In this document: in pieces, positions 1-14,196 of the stretch
Layout of the letters: each line of letters starts with the position of its first letter
Position numbering within the stretch: the stretch's first letter is position 1
From: Rotaria sp. Silwood1
Lineage: Eukaryota; Rotifera; Eurotatoria; Philodinida; Philodinidae
Assembly (NCBI GenBank): GCA_905250075.1
Contig: CAJNOP010000002.1
Location: 997,867 to 1,061,866, forward strand
Direction of reading: 5' to 3'
Length of the DNA stretch: 64,000 bases
Made by a program: the position numbers and the translations under genes
Notes under the pieces: generated by a model
What the model saw: only the letters and a program-made list of their open reading frames with translations
The model's database searches: none
Told to the model about the DNA's origin: nothing

Positions 1-3000
1 TTGATCAATTCGACTTTCCCATCCAGAAGGTAAAGGAGGAGAAGCATTAATTATTGGTGGAGACGGAGGATCATTTATATCAGTTGTTAATGTTTGTGGT
101 GGTGATGTTCTAGTATCAATAGTAACTGGTTTACGTGGTAATGTAACCATAAATGAAGATTCATTTAACCTGAATAGAATTTTCAAAAAAAAACAGCTGT
201 TAGCACAATCTCTGTAAGATTCAAAATGTGAAACATGATGTAGCTACTAGTACTAATCATAGAAAGATCAGTTTATCCTATCTATTTTATGACACATTTC
301 CTTACCATTCTACTACTTAATTCTTCAGAAATGCACTAGAGAACTACTTCATGTATTAGAACGAGACGTTATTGATATACCGCCTTTGATTGTATATCAA
401 TAATGTCTGTCACGTTCTATGACAGAGATTGGGAACGTTATTAAGACGCTTGTCATGGTCTGCGAAGAGAGCAGTGGATGCGAATTTCTACTTCTATACT
501 TCAACACTCCTATTAGATCATGTGACACAAAAATTTAATATTTGAATACTTTTCTTTTATAGCTTGATCACATATTCATGAAAGTTTTCATACCAATCGT
601 CTGTATCTATAGAAGTCAGAATTAAAATAGTTTCATTCATGGTCAAAGTCATCTCAACTGTCATTGTCAAACAAAAGCTATAAATCGAATTCAGCAAAAT
701 GACTCTTGTATTAGAACTACATTTCAACTATTTTGTGAAATTCGACTACATGCTAGAGGACCTAGAGTAGACATAGAACCGATCTGACACCTATACCGAC
801 ACTGGACTGACAACTTCTCTCATTATTCCATTTTTGTGGATAGTCATATTGACATATTCAACAAAGTTTCCTCATACACTATTTTTTTTTCAAGAGCAAA
901 AAGATTAATAAGACACATCGATATGAAATTCGTACCGATACCGGTAACATCTCTGACCTACAGCAATCACTGAAGAAAAAGTCAATATACACCGAGTTAT
1001 GACAGGATACTACTCTTATTAAAAGCCTACAAGGTACTTCTATGTAAAATGGTTACATAGACCAATCACTTGACCCTGGCTCATTTTTACAAGCATCATT
1101 AACTTCATCTACTTTTCCTTTAGTAATTATGAATAAAACTATTTTAATTCATATTGAAATCCCTTGAATTAATGAAGAGCAATTCACGATTTTTATTGTT
1201 TGCTCCGACTTTTGAAACATCATGTATAATAAATTAGTACAAGAATCTTGGGAATTGGTATAGAAAAAAAAAACTTCTACTTCTCCTCGAGGTCTATATG
1301 ACCTTGTAGACACCAGAAGTGTTTACCGGGTATTTTTCTTTTTGTCTCTGTCGTTTGCCATATACAGTTATCAACTTTGCACATACTTTCATTCTAGTTC
1401 ATAACCTTGTCTATTAATTTTTTAGTTTTCCTTGATGATGAAAAGCAAAAGAAAATCTCTTATATTACAAACCTTGAATTATTTCGTTGAGTTGAATTAT
1501 CATTTGTATTAGTAATGGATTGTGATGTCGACAGAATAGTTGTTATTATAATTGGTTCTTCAGTAACAATAAAAGAAGATGTACCTATTGTTCTTGAATC
1601 TTCAATTGATGGAAGTATACTTGTAATCATATTCTCTGTTTCATTGTCATGTAATGTTGATGATGAAATAGATTCATTTATTATTTCAGAATTTTTTCTT
1701 GGTGCTATTGTTAAATTTTTATATTTTGATACTTGTTGTTTATGCCATTCTTGTAATTCACGTGTAATTAATTTTCTAAAAAAAAGAAACTTACAGTTAA
1801 AAGAAATTCTTCAATAGAAAATAACCGTGTTTGTTCAGCTGATGAAGAATCTGTATGATTATTATTTGGATTATTTATATCTGATGTTGTTATTGGTTCA
1901 TATTTTGATTGAAGACGATGAAGATCTCGAGCTGCTTGACGAAGTTCTATAATAAATAAATGTCAAATATCAAAAACAAATCAATATAACAAATTAACAA
2001 ACCATTAGCATAGTCTAAAATTTGTTGAGACAGTACAATCATTCTCTTTTTATTTCATTCGATCGTATATGTCTATGAAACAACTATAATGATTTTTACT
2101 CATCCGATGTCTATTCAATTGAACATCTTTTCTCTTTCGTTCTCTATATTTGATGACTAGTGTAAGCACAGGAATATAAAGAAAAATAAAAGAAGAAAAA
2201 AGAAAGCCTATGAATGGATGACCCATTGAAATATGAACATAAGAGAAAGAGAAAAAAAATAAAGAGATCGGTCAATGAGACTAGCACATGTCATCAGATT
2301 GTTGAACTCTATAAAAAGTACCATTACTATGATTTGGCAAGAGGACAAACATTGATGCACGAGATTCTTTTGTTTCTTTTCCTATATGAACATACAAAAA
2401 AAAGAGAATTTGGTCAAGGATCAATTTATGATCAACAAATGTCTGAGTGTATATTTGTTACAAATTACTCTTTTGAGAAAAGAAAAAAAAAAAAAAAAGA
2501 AGAAATGAAAAATCGATTGTGAAAAGTCATCATCATCAACAACATTGTCATCCTTTTCATATGAGTTCCTACTATTACATAATGTAGATCAGAAAGCAAC
2601 AAAAGAAAAGGAAAATCATACTTCACTACGTTTTGATTTGTATTTAATCATCGAACGTTTGGTTGACTGACAAACACATATATTCGAAAGAGCATAGAGG
2701 AAAGATCATTTTCCTCTTAGAAATAAAAGAAGGAACAAGGGAGCATAAGAGCGAGCGATCAAGAACAATAGGTACCATTTTATATGAACGACGTAATACC
2801 ACTCATTCATAACCATACAATGAAGACACTGATTGATCTAAGAGCTAATCAAGAAATCGATACATCTAACAATTTATTAAATGAAAAAGAGAAATATCTA
2901 GTTATATTTCTTAAGTATTTGTAAAAATTAAAATTAAAATAAAAAAAAAAAAAAGAAAAGGTTCAGAAATTTTTCTATGTCTATAATTAATAGAAAATAA

Positions 3001-5933
3001 TTATTATTTTCTTTTTTAATTTTTAATGATTATCTATTTTGATAAAAACTATTTAAAAGTCATTCATGGTCAAAATATAATTTATATCTATCTATATCAA
3101 CTTACCTTTTGATAATGTTCGAGCACTTTCATCATCAAAACAACTGTTGCTATTATTATTATAAGGATTATATGTTATACTATCAATAGGATTTCCAGTT
3201 GTACGTAAATTATTTTCTGATCCTGCTGTCGGTTTTTTTATTGATCGATGTAGACTATTTGGCGTAATAATTAACAATTTATTTGTTGAATTGACAGGTA
3301 ATTGTAATGTACGATAAGTATCGTGATGTGAATGTTGATGATGTCTAAGCATTCCTGTCTTCGATGTTGTTGTTGTTCTTGTTGTTATACTTGACGAACG
3401 TGGAATAAGTGTAGGAACTAAGGTTGATGATGAATGGCAATGTTTCAGTTTTTTCTTTATAGTTGAAGGAACGATGACATTAGTTGATCCGACATCGCAA
3501 TTATGCGATGACGCGTCTTCATCATCTCTTCGTTGCTGATTGTCATCAATGTTGTTCTCATTTATTTCTTCTTGTTCTTCATCATGTCCTTGGTATGATG
3601 ATAATAAAGAACAATGTGTTAGAACAGTAGTCGTTATTCTAGGTTGATTAGAAGAAATATTCAACAACATCTGATTAGCATCATTCGTTAATTCATTGCC
3701 TATATAGAAAATATGAAAAGAAAATGAACGACTACAAATATTATCGACAATGAAAATAAGGTCTCATAGAAAAGAATAGAAAAAAAAAGATCAATCTGAT
3801 CCATAATACATAAGCTTTCTTTCCTATTATATGGCATCATTTCATCTAATGCACGTTCACATATAACTACGCATAAATAGAGACGAAAGAGATAAATAAC
3901 TTCGTCTACGACGTTTGTCAACACCTTCCACACTTATTCTTCCTCATCATCTTGCATAATTATATGTCGAGTAACAGCAGTCTCTCAAGGCGATTAGACG
4001 ACGTGCATATAGAAAAAATGAAGGTCTCTACAGGAGGCTAATAGAAGTTGTTTATACCTATAATTGTATTATCCGAAACTGATGATAACGATTCGTCAAT
4101 GGATGGTGTTGTAGGAGAATCTAACAATTGATCATTTGATATAGGAGATATTGAATCATCAATTCGATCAGATATATTCTATAAAAGCAATAACAATAAT
4201 AATAATAATAATAATTCTTCATATAGAAAAATCAAATATGACAAGTATTAGCATACATTATCTTCTGATGAAACATGATTTATTGTTTGTTCATTATCAT
4301 TTATTGATGGAACATTATTGTCTAAAGAAAATTTCAAATGCAAAAATTTATTATTATTATAATTTTTCATAAAATTATATCATATAAGTAAAAATTTATT
4401 TTTCATTGAATAAATGTCTATAGATAAATTATTCTTATGTGTCAGTATTTTATTAAAACAGATGAAGAACATCTGTAATATAACAAAAGGATACTCATAA
4501 TTGAAAGAAAGAACGAAAGATTTTTGCCTCAAGAAAAATTTCATGATGTTCATTACCGTTAGCTACAATAATTTCTTGGTCCGATTGATTAACATTTGTT
4601 ATTGGATTAACATCCGTTAACGGTCTTTGTGTTGTTATTGGTGATTCAGCTAGAATATGATTTATTAAGAAATGTTCAAAAATAAGAAATATATACAACT
4701 AACTTCTAACAAATGCAGCATTAAACATTAAACATCCACTAACATTATCAGAATAATTACGTCGTTGAAGATTAAAAACAAAAGTTGCTGTACTGAAAAG
4801 TAAAAATATAAATTTACATTTACATTTATTGAAAAATAATATTTTATTAAACTAAAAATCTGTTATACTTTTTATTTAATTTATCAAGTAAAAATCCCAC
4901 ATGTATAGTTAATTTTCCAAGAAAACGATTCATTGTTGGTCGTGTTTTAACAAATTTATCTTTGACTTCAAATTCTAATAAATCTGTATAAAATGTTTGA
5001 AATATAAATGATTGATTATACCATTTTGGATGACACTAAAAATCAAAATAAAACAACAAAAAAAAAAAATTAAAAATCATTGTTTCTTGTTTTTTGTTTT
5101 TAACGAAAAGTTTACTGTGTTCGGTATAACATTTGTTCGTTTTTCTTGATTATGAAAATGAGATGATGTTCGTAATTGTTTATGAAGATGACCAGCTATT
5201 AATGATACTTTTATATATGGATCAGGTTTAAAAAGTACACCACGATGTAAATTTGTTGCATGAAGATCTTTAAAGAAAAATAAATAAATTCTTTTTTATT
5301 TTTTAGTTATTCTACCATAAATTTTTATTGATATAGGTCGTGTAATATTAATAATATTTGGTATATGATTATTATCATGAATAAGTGGTATTAAAGATGA
5401 TTGAGCTTTAATTTCACTATTAGTTAAATTATAATATTGAAAATAAACAGTATCGACTAAATAAATAAAAATTTAAATAATTATATACTTTTTTTTTTTT
5501 TCTTCTTCTTCTTTTATTATAAATTTACCATTAACTAATTTATCTATGACTGTTTGTGTACAATGCCAATGATATTGTCCAATTTTTAAAGCATTTAAAT
5601 TTGTATAAACATTTTCGATAACATCATTTACTGTTAATTTATCTAGACAAGGTCAAAAAATACATATAATGTTATGTAGTTTATTGTATAGTTATTAATA
5701 GATGTTATACCTGGTAGAAATATTCCGATTGTATCATTTGATGTTATCACATTATCATGAATATTCCATGTAAGTGTAACTATAGTTGATAGTGACAAAT
5801 ATATTTGTTCAGGTGATATTGTTAGAATTGATTTATTTAAATTTGAAGGATATAAAGGTGAAAATGATGATATTAAATCATGATTTAATGAATGATGTTG
5901 TTGCTGTTGTTGTTGTTGTTCAGATGATGGCAT
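1..5933 (-). CDS. HECW-type E3 ubiquitin ligase, N-terminal part (runs off left edge)
   Basis: Thirteen exons join in phase: 5933-5711, 5642-5529, 5456-5316, 5267-5116, 5035-4869, 4792-4704, 4649-4557, 4321-4257, 4178-4058, 3699-3106, 1946-1826, 1775-1473 and 169-1, giving about 784 residues before the window ends. After a polyQ stretch (residues 6-12), residues about 33-155 resemble the HECW N-terminal domain. Residues about 155-280 are a C2 domain with FKPDPYIKVS, then LEFEVKDKF and RFLGKLTI, as in HECW1/2. A Ser/Thr/Asn-rich spacer with short charged helices (ELRQAARDLHRLQ, RELQEWHKQQ) follows. The last residues, LPSGWESRIDQ, are the start of a WW domain at the position expected for HECW WW1. 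The second WW and the catalytic HECT domain must lie left of base 1. HECW proteins are NEDD4-family ligases that transfer ubiquitin to PPxY-type partners; the target here is unknown. Two introns exceed 1 kb. The intron 1825-1776 has a weak GTTATT donor, chosen because it alone restores frame. Confidence 0.85.
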
Positions 5934-8900
5934 GATAAATGTTAATTGAATTGAAAATATTCAATAGGAATATTAATAAGAAAAAAATTCATTTGATTGA
6001 ATAGAATGCAAGGTCTATTTCATCATGGAATATACATTTGAGGCTAAAAGCAGATAGAAGTATTAAAATACAAATGAAATATGATCTGATTATGAGAGAC
6101 GAATAGACGAAGAATACTCGTAAAATTCAAATTCAACTCGTTTCGCCTGTCTGTTCTGTTTCTTCTCGATCATCCAACCTTGAAAAGAACCTCAATGAAG
6201 TAATACTAAACGGACAAGTAATCAGAGAAATGTTTCATAGAGGTCGTTATCAATTGGTACAATCTAGAATAAACAAATAATCATTGTACAAACAATTTGA
6301 AATGTTCGACTTTTTTTTTTTAATTAATTAAGATTATGATCAGTATTAAAGACGGCATTTTTGACCTTAAGTTTTCATTATAATAAAACGAACAATAACA
6401 GTTTGACATTAAACTATCACCACAAAAAAAAAAAAAAAGATTTTAATCTATAAGATACAACAATTTCTCAACACAAATGTATACATGCACTAATGAACAT
6501 AGTCTTGACTAGAACTGGCAACAGACCACTTTTTCTGACTTGACCTGGCTCGATGATCTGTACGGTAAATCAAACTGACTGACGTGTCTTTTTTTTTAAA
6601 TACTCTGGATTTTAAAATCGTGGCATAGCCACAAAAAAGTAGTATGGAAAGCTCATTCTTCATGTTGAAGCTAAAAAAAAAGATATTTTCTCCGACTATA
6701 ATATAGGATGGTTTCATTTCTAGAGGAAGTTCAGAAGGGAGGTGAGCCATCCCATGGCTTTACTATTATTCTATAATCTTATTATTATGTATCATTCTAT
6801 TGTTGACTTCATTTATTTTTATGAAAATGATATAATAATAGGTTCTTGGATAGAATATTGAATTAAAACACAGAGATAAAGTCATAGAAAATATTTCTCA
6901 TAAAACAAAACACTAGATTTGTTGACATGCTCTTGAATACATTAGGACTGTTTTTCAAACTGGGAGAAAATGTTTTTGTGATAGAAAAAAAATTTGGGTA
7001 AAGCACAGAACTATTGTTTGATATTATTCAAGAGAAGGAAAAAAGTCTTCTCTGTAGGACAACGTGATGAATTTTCTTTTGAAACCTACAGTGAATGCAG
7101 GATGTGAAGTGGGCGTCTGTGTATGAAGAGATGAATCACATCTTTTCCACACTCCATCCAAAATTATATAAATGGATTAAATCAGGCTAAAATTTCAAGA
7201 TTTAGCCTAGTCTAGTAAACTGTCAAGTCGACAACTCATGAGTAATTTTCAAAAAAAGACTTGAATAATAGCAATATCATAGTAAACAATTAATGCAGTT
7301 TAATACAATTTTACAATCCGTTTGCATTTTCAACTTTTTTTCTTATTAAGTATGTTCATCATCAGCTCAGATGATGTTACTTCAAAATATAGGTGTCATT
7401 ATGATATTGATATTTAGCAAATTTTCTTTCAAACTTATTCATGATGTAATCAATTTTTTAGTTTCGAGAACGCATTATTTTATTTGTTGTTTTTTCGAAT
7501 GTTCATTTTTTAATCAGAATTTTCTTTAAAATGAGAATGTTTTTAGATGCATGAAAATATATAATGTATATTTCATTTTTGTTGTTCGTAATGCTTAAAA
7601 AGTTTATTAAGAGTTCTATTGACATTATGATTGTTATATAATATGTCATATTACTATGCGAAATATGAGAATATGTCTTGTTAAACAATGATTGCTGTTT
7701 TTCTTTCGATATTGTCTATTATTTATAATTGTATGAAAGTTATCTAATCGAAAATATTATTGCACGCTTATATATAAATTAAGTATTATATGTTGTCAAA
7801 ATCAAATGAATATTTTCTTATGTTCAATGAAGGATAATGACATCAATTGATATATAAAATGAACCAGAACAGTAAACAATAATTAAATTCAAAGATGCTT
7901 CGAGATTGTCTGGAGTGAAGGAGGGGATTGATGACTTCACAAACTGATTGGAAGATTTTTGCTAAAGAAGATGAAAACCTTGCTGAAGAAAAAGTGCAAA
8001 ATTTCTAAGATCGTAAATAAGTAAATCTTTTCAAATTATTCATCAAGAACAGTACATCAACAATCTCTTCATACCAACTTTTTATATACATTTCAATAAA
8101 TTTCGTCAGAAGCGTAATGCTCTTCCCTTTGGGTTCCGAGAGTCGTACATACAACGCTTTCCCTTAACGCCTCCAATGTTGAGTTACGTTTTTAAGTTTC
8201 ATTTATATTTGTCTTTACATTACGACCTCTTTTTTTGTTTATTCTATTTGCATAAATAATTTGCCCTTGTTTTTATATGTTCGTTGTTTATCTATCGTTT
8301 TGATTTGATTGAAGCTATACTTGAATTAATAGGAAAGTATCTTGTGTATTTATTATAATAATTTTTCTTCATTAAATAAATATAATGTACGCAAAATGAA
8401 TATTACATATAATGGCAAGATAACCTAGACAGACACAAATCAAAGTGCACATATTTAAACGAAGTTATTTGCCTTATGAATCTTCATGACAACAGATCAA
8501 GATCGAAAAAAACAATAGTATATAGAGAATAATTTGACATTTGATGTCTATAACAGTTGCCATTGTCTGTACTTACTGGAGTGTTTATATGGATTCTATA
8601 TCAATATGATATATTATTCATTAAAAAATAGTTGTTTATAATGTAAATGGTAATTAGAGATTTATTCTGTAATTGAGTATTGATCAAAAAAAGATTTTTT
8701 TCTGTTAGGAATATTTCGCGCGACCAAAAATTGCTATGGTATGTAAGAAAACAAGAAATAAACAACAAACATCTAAATGATTCATTCTACGATTAGCAAA
8801 TCTAGCTCAAGCATCGTAGTCATTATTCTTAACAAGCAGAAATGAAATAGAATCGATGAACAGACATAAGACAATTATAATGAAATAGAAAAAATATCAT

Positions 8901-10430
8901 AAGTTTAAAATAAAAGATTTAATAAATTATTAGAAAATATGATCAATTGATTTTCATACAGGATGTTTCATAAGTCTCTGAAGCGTGACAAAATTAGTAT
9001 CTATGCAAACAGAAAATATTTCCTAACCGAATGTTTGAGTACTCGTGTCAATCTTTCAAATAACATATATTATTGAATAATATCTCCTCTCAACAAAAAA
9101 AAAAGTGAGTATAAGTTTTTTGTAATCAATCGACATGATCATACTTGACACCAGATCAGCTAGCCTACGTATCTAATCTGTTTGAACTCTTAAAACTGGC
9201 CAATTTGCATCGAGTTTTCTACTGATTTATTATTGAGGGCCTTCGCGTTGATCTATTTTTCTGGTTTTTAACGAATTCGATGGTTTTAATGATCAAGATA
9301 TTAAGAGCTTGGAAGTTTTCAACTGACTAATGTCCAATTGTTGTCAAAAACCCTAGCTCTAAATATTCAGCTGACACTTTCTCATCATACGATGAGAGCA
9401 TCGAATCATACTGAATGAATTTATTATGCTCATGAAAAGTTAGTTAAGTATTAGGAGTTAATTTCGGTATAAACTAAAGATTTTTCAATTCAAAATTTCG
9501 AGCAAACTTTGCGTAACTATTGTAAAGTGACCCTCAGAAATTCTCAATAGTCAATAGTTTTCAGTGCATGCTTTCATTACAAAATATCAGAAAAATTCCA
9601 TTCTATTGTCAAAATTTTCTCAAATACTAGCATTCATGCAATTGTGGAGATATTTAGAGAATAAGATGCCTTAAAATAGGAAGTCTAATCTAAAAAATCG
9701 TAGTCTTCTGCTCTCAAACTTATCAATTGTAAAGAAATCATGTCATTTTTGAAAAAAGTCAGCTAAAGCATAGTATAGATGTTAGTTGCTGTGAACTACT
9801 AGATAAAACGTGACAGATATAATTATATATATAGGTGTTATTATGATGAGCAAATCCAAGGGTTATACGAGTTTTACATTGTATGTCTTCGTAGAACTGA
9901 ATTAATAGACTGTTTCTCGAAAGAACTAATTGTTTAATTGATATATGAAGACCATCAATTTTTTGCACGTTCAGTGAACATTTATTTCTACTAAGTGATT
10001 TCAAGTATGAATGTGATTTTTGAATACAGTGCTGAGCATATTCTAATTCTAGTAAAGATAACTTAGTAAAAGTCAATAATTATTTATTTTATTCGATGTT
10101 TATCACGATCTACAGGCTGGATATTCAATTGAACTGTGTTTTTAACAACTGTATTGAAATGGATAAAATATATGAAAACGTTACATGCAGAAATGTCAAG
10201 AGCAATAATTGTATTTTGAATTATTGATGAATTATTTAATAATTGAATTTTACTTTAAGAAGATAATGCTAAGTTTGTTGACAGATAACATACTGAGGGT
10301 ACATGGAAAACAATTTTCATGCTTGAAATAAATAAAAATAACTAAATTGAACAAAATGAAAAAAACAATTAACTCGAAATGATTGATTAAATTTCAAAGA
10401 GGCTTGAAGAATTAACACAACGTGGTAGAC
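5934..10430. other. Gene-poor interval upstream of the HECW gene
   Basis: AT-rich sequence with homopolymer runs and no exon-like stretch that I can join to another. Short open frames such as 9759-10076 (-) have no recognisable domain, no signal peptide and no convincing splice partner. The first part (5934 to about 6200) should hold the promoter and 5' leader of the HECW-type gene, but I see no clear core promoter motif. Confidence 0.5.
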
Positions 10431-10918
10431 CAAGGGGGAAGAAACTGATTTCAAATGCGGAAATCAACTTGAAATCATCGAAATCATTTGAAATCACTTG
10501 AAATCATTGGAAAATCAACTGCAATTTGACCAAGTCACTAGAGAAGAAAAAACTGATTTCAAATGATTTCGTGGATTTCTGGTGATTTCAGTTGATTTCA
10601 AGCAATTTCAAATGATTTCAGGCGATTTCAATGATTTCAGGGATGCGCCGAGGTCAAAACTTTCAGCCTCGGTCTCGCTGAGTCTTCCTATCGATCATTG
10701 CCAGCCTGGTACACCGCTAAGTAATGTCATATGATTTCGCATGATTTTGAGTTCATTTCGAGCAATTTCGAATGATTTTAAGCTGTCTTAAAACTGGTTT
10801 CAATTAATTTCAATTTCGCCCGAAATCAATCGAAATTCTTTGAAATCACCCGAAATCACCTGAAATCAAACCACTAATTTGAAATCACGAAATCAGTTAC
10901 TTCCCCCTTGTGGTAGAC
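10423..10918. mobile_element. hAT-like MITE with 8-bp target site duplication
   Basis: The element itself is 10431-10910 (480 bp). Its ends begin CAAGGGGGAAG on both strands and match at 21 of the first 22 positions. It is flanked by an exact 8-bp direct repeat TGGTAGAC (10423-10430 and 10911-10918). The interior is built from many short copies of TGAAATCA in the left part and its complement TGATTTCA in the middle, so single strands can fold extensively. An 8-bp duplication and CA(A)GGG termini are hallmarks of hAT elements. There is no transposase frame, so it must be non-autonomous. The superfamily call is inference from ends and duplication length. Confidence 0.85.
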
Positions 10919-11493
10919 AACAGATAATTGACAGTTAAACTAATCATCTATATAATTAGATTAATATAAGAATGCTTTTGCCTTTTTTTAAGCAAAATAA
11001 AATGTTGATCGATTACGAAAACTTATCCTTGCATTCTCATGTTTATATTCTTATTAGTAAGTAAGAAGATATTATTCAATTATATATGCCATTTGAAAGA
11101 TTGACATGAATTTTCAAGGCTCATAAAAAAAGTATTAGTTTTAGGAATTATGTTCTGTCTGAATGTAAACTAATTTGGACATGCCTGAAGACTTACAAAA
11201 CATCTTTTATGTGCAATTGACTATAGAAATTTTAGTAATATGATGCAGAGTTTGGATAGCGATCACCACAATCATATAAATTTATGATTCATATCAATAG
11301 GTTTCGAAATTGTTGATCTTCTGACGATTCAATAAAAGTTGCGTTATTCTAAAGAGTTAAGAAAAATGTGATTATTTTCTTGACGGTGTATTTCTAAGTC
11401 TGCAGCAAACATTTTCAAAATAGATTTTCCCATAGAAACAGCAAAGACCTTTGTTCCTAAATGACACACCTCGGTCAAAAAAATCATACGCAA

Positions 11494-11684
11494 GATCTCC
11501 AGTTCAGACCTCCGATATTGTATGGCCCAGTAATATCAGACGAAAATCATGGTTTCCACCAAATTTACATCAAGTCTTGGCATCGTACGAATAATATGAT
11601 CTTGAAAGAATCGTATATCAAGACTTGATGTAAGTTAGGCAGAAACCACGATTTTCGTCTGATGTCATGAGATCGGACGTAAGA
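11494..11684. repeat. Foldback inverted repeat
   Basis: Arms at about 11530-11581 and 11615-11668 are reverse complements with few mismatches (shared blocks ATCAGACGAAAATC, GGTTTC, TTACATCAAGTCTTG) around a loop of about 33 bases. Weaker complementarity extends outwards, including AAGATCT near 11500 and 11680. Downstream to about 11840 the motif GTAAGATC and its complement recur several times. This looks like a decayed snap-back element; no coding capacity is visible. Confidence 0.65.
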
Positions 11685-12974
11685 TCTTATCATTGGATTG
11701 TTTGCCCTGGGCTAGCATCTTATAGCAAGAAACACATTAAATCTACAGTAAGATATATGTATGCTTTCGTAAGATCATACAATATGAATCTTACATTATC
11801 GGATTGTCACAACGATCTCGTAAAATCTTATACGATCTTCATATGACTTTTCCATTGGAGTTAGTTATTTATTGCTGGTTCTGTTGCGCTCTTCTTCAAC
11901 GAAACTGGAATTTTCATAAAAAGAACTTAATTAATTTTTTGGATGGAGCTGAAAAAAAATGGCAGAACATTCGTTCGTATAATCAGAAATATCTTATTTT
12001 TGACTAAAAATGAATTACGGAATTTTTTTTTGTGATGAGATCAGATTTGCAAATGTACTATCTTTTAAATCTTAATAACTTTCTTATCATTTTTAAAGAA
12101 TCTACTTCAAGAAGCATTAAAATTTGTATAAAAAAATAATCAGAAAATAAAAACCTATGACGAATATTGATTTCGACTAATTCTGAATGATATCTATTTA
12201 ATAGAAATTTTTTATTCTCTAGAATATGGCATTGCTCTACAAGCTGGTAATTTTTGTTTTGCTTGATTGTATAATTCAGTTCCATCCAGACTAATAGATC
12301 GTTACGTGGGTAGATGAAGCACATTATGGAGACGTCGATTTTTTTTTCATTACATTAGTTTCATAGAATAAATTGATAAGATTGCATTGTCATTATCTTC
12401 TTGTTTTCTTATCAAATAATAAAAACAATATTTTTAGAAATAAATAGCATAGAAAACATAAATACGGAATAATCTGAAATGCTAATTAATATTTTCGAAG
12501 AGTTAAGATAGTTTTATAACCTTCTAGCAAATGAAGATACTTGATATGTTTTATTATAAATGCCACATATGTACAGCTTAATCCTTGAGTACAAAAGTAA
12601 AGTCTATACAATTATTTATTTGTACGGATCACTTATAAACATCTTTGTTCATGGTCAATCCATATTATAATATATGCTTACTATCTACATTGATGATTCA
12701 TTACGAGTGTTTAAATCAGACGTCATCGATATTACATACAGAATACATATTTCTCACACCTATACCAATGACTTTGCTAACTTTCATTAACGAGACTCTT
12801 TGTTTTTTTTTGTCAAAAAATACACAAATTTATTTTCTACATGTCTATATAAAAGACTTCAAAATCAAAGATTATCATAAAATATAAAGGATCGAAGACC
12901 GATAGATAATATATAAAAATATTTTATTAACAATCAGTACAAATTTTGCAAATAAAGAAACTCATAATCTTTAA

Positions 12975-13448
12975 TTTATCAATAATTCTCAATCGTCTAC
13001 AGCTAATACCCTAAGGTCTTTGCTGCTTCATTGGACCATCTGAGACGTATGTGAGCATATAAGATGATTAGGATTGATAGAATTCTATCTGGCTTATCTC
13101 AAACTAAAAACATGAATTGAGACACTGTTTCCACAACTTTCATTGCCACTTACACTCATATTACACTGAAATAAAAAGAAAAAATTTGTATTCATAATGA
13201 ATTTTTCGCATTCCTAAACCATTCGAAAAATAGAGACACCTTGTGGCTTTTATATAGCTGTAATATAGACATCCGTGATAATAAAAGTTTTGAAAGCAGT
13301 ATCGTGAAGAATGTTTTTTATTTTCTATAAGTTATGAATAATTCTATCAATCTTACTTATCCTAGGTGCTCACATCTGTCTCTGATTGTCTATTAAAACA
13401 GTAAAAACTTCAGGGTATTAGCTGTCGACAGCTGAGAATTACTCATAA
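12975..13448. mobile_element. Non-autonomous element with about 105-bp terminal inverted repeats
   Basis: The left arm (about 12975-13092) and right arm (about 13335-13448) are reverse complements. Shared blocks in order from the tip are AATTCTCA, ACAGCTAATACCCT, GAGAC, TGTGAGCA, TAGGAT and ATTGATAGAATT. The central 240 bases are unique AT-rich sequence. No open frame of interest lies inside. I found no clear target duplication, so the superfamily is not assigned. Confidence 0.75.
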
Positions 13449-14196
13449 AATATATATAATCAATTTCTTTTTTTTTTGCGAAATTTGTCGTAAATTTTGA
13501 GATACCGCCCTCGCTAAAAATTTCGATATTCTTAAGGATAGTTCTCTATTTCATTCGAACAAAACTTTTATTTCTCATAATTGTATTTACTGATTCAGTT
13601 CTCATCTTATACACTACTTTGAATGAAATATAGAGGTATTCTGGAGTATCTCATAATTTTTTGCAAGAATTGTATATTAATTTACTATGTATGAATCTTC
13701 AACTCATAATACTCTATCATAACTTTTAATCTTAAAAAAATTATGCAAAGTTCATTATTTATATAGTACCTTTTGTATTAGTTTAAGTCTCGCATGTTAA
13801 TTCTTCATTTAACTTGTTTGTTTGTTTTTCTATATTCATCTAAGAACTTGTTTCAAATTGTATATTGAAAATTATTTACGTGTGAAACACTTGTGATACT
13901 GTAAAAGACAGAGCAGAAAAAAGAAGAACAAGAATGTAAGAAATAGAAAAAAACGAGGAAGCACAAGTGAAACGCACATATATTACACATACACATACTA
14001 AAGCAAGATTTCTTGTAAAATAAAAGACAAACACATGCGTAATCTTATAACATAATTTAATCATATTGAGTGACTATAAAAACAGAAAAAAAAACAAAGG
14101 AAAATAAATGATAGAATTCAAGTTAAGTTTCGTCTTTTCTTTTCGATGTGTGGAATCAGTTTCATCATGTAAACATATATCTCAAAGACAATACTT

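Noticed and set aside
1776..1794. 19-base GTAAGT..TTTAG intron in the HECW gene
   Set aside because: Too short for an animal intron and out of phase. A 50-base intron from the GTTATT donor at 1825 restores the reading frame.
1515..1817. Plus-strand 100-codon frame
   Set aside because: It is antisense to two exons of the HECW-type gene, which have splice-phase support and domain context.
3700..3933. Minus-strand frame just upstream of the large HECW exon
   Set aside because: It lies in an intron; the acceptor at 3699 and phase agreement place the exon boundary below it.
9759..10076. Minus-strand 105-codon frame
   Set aside because: No recognisable domain, no signal peptide, no splice partner and no poly(A)/TATA context.
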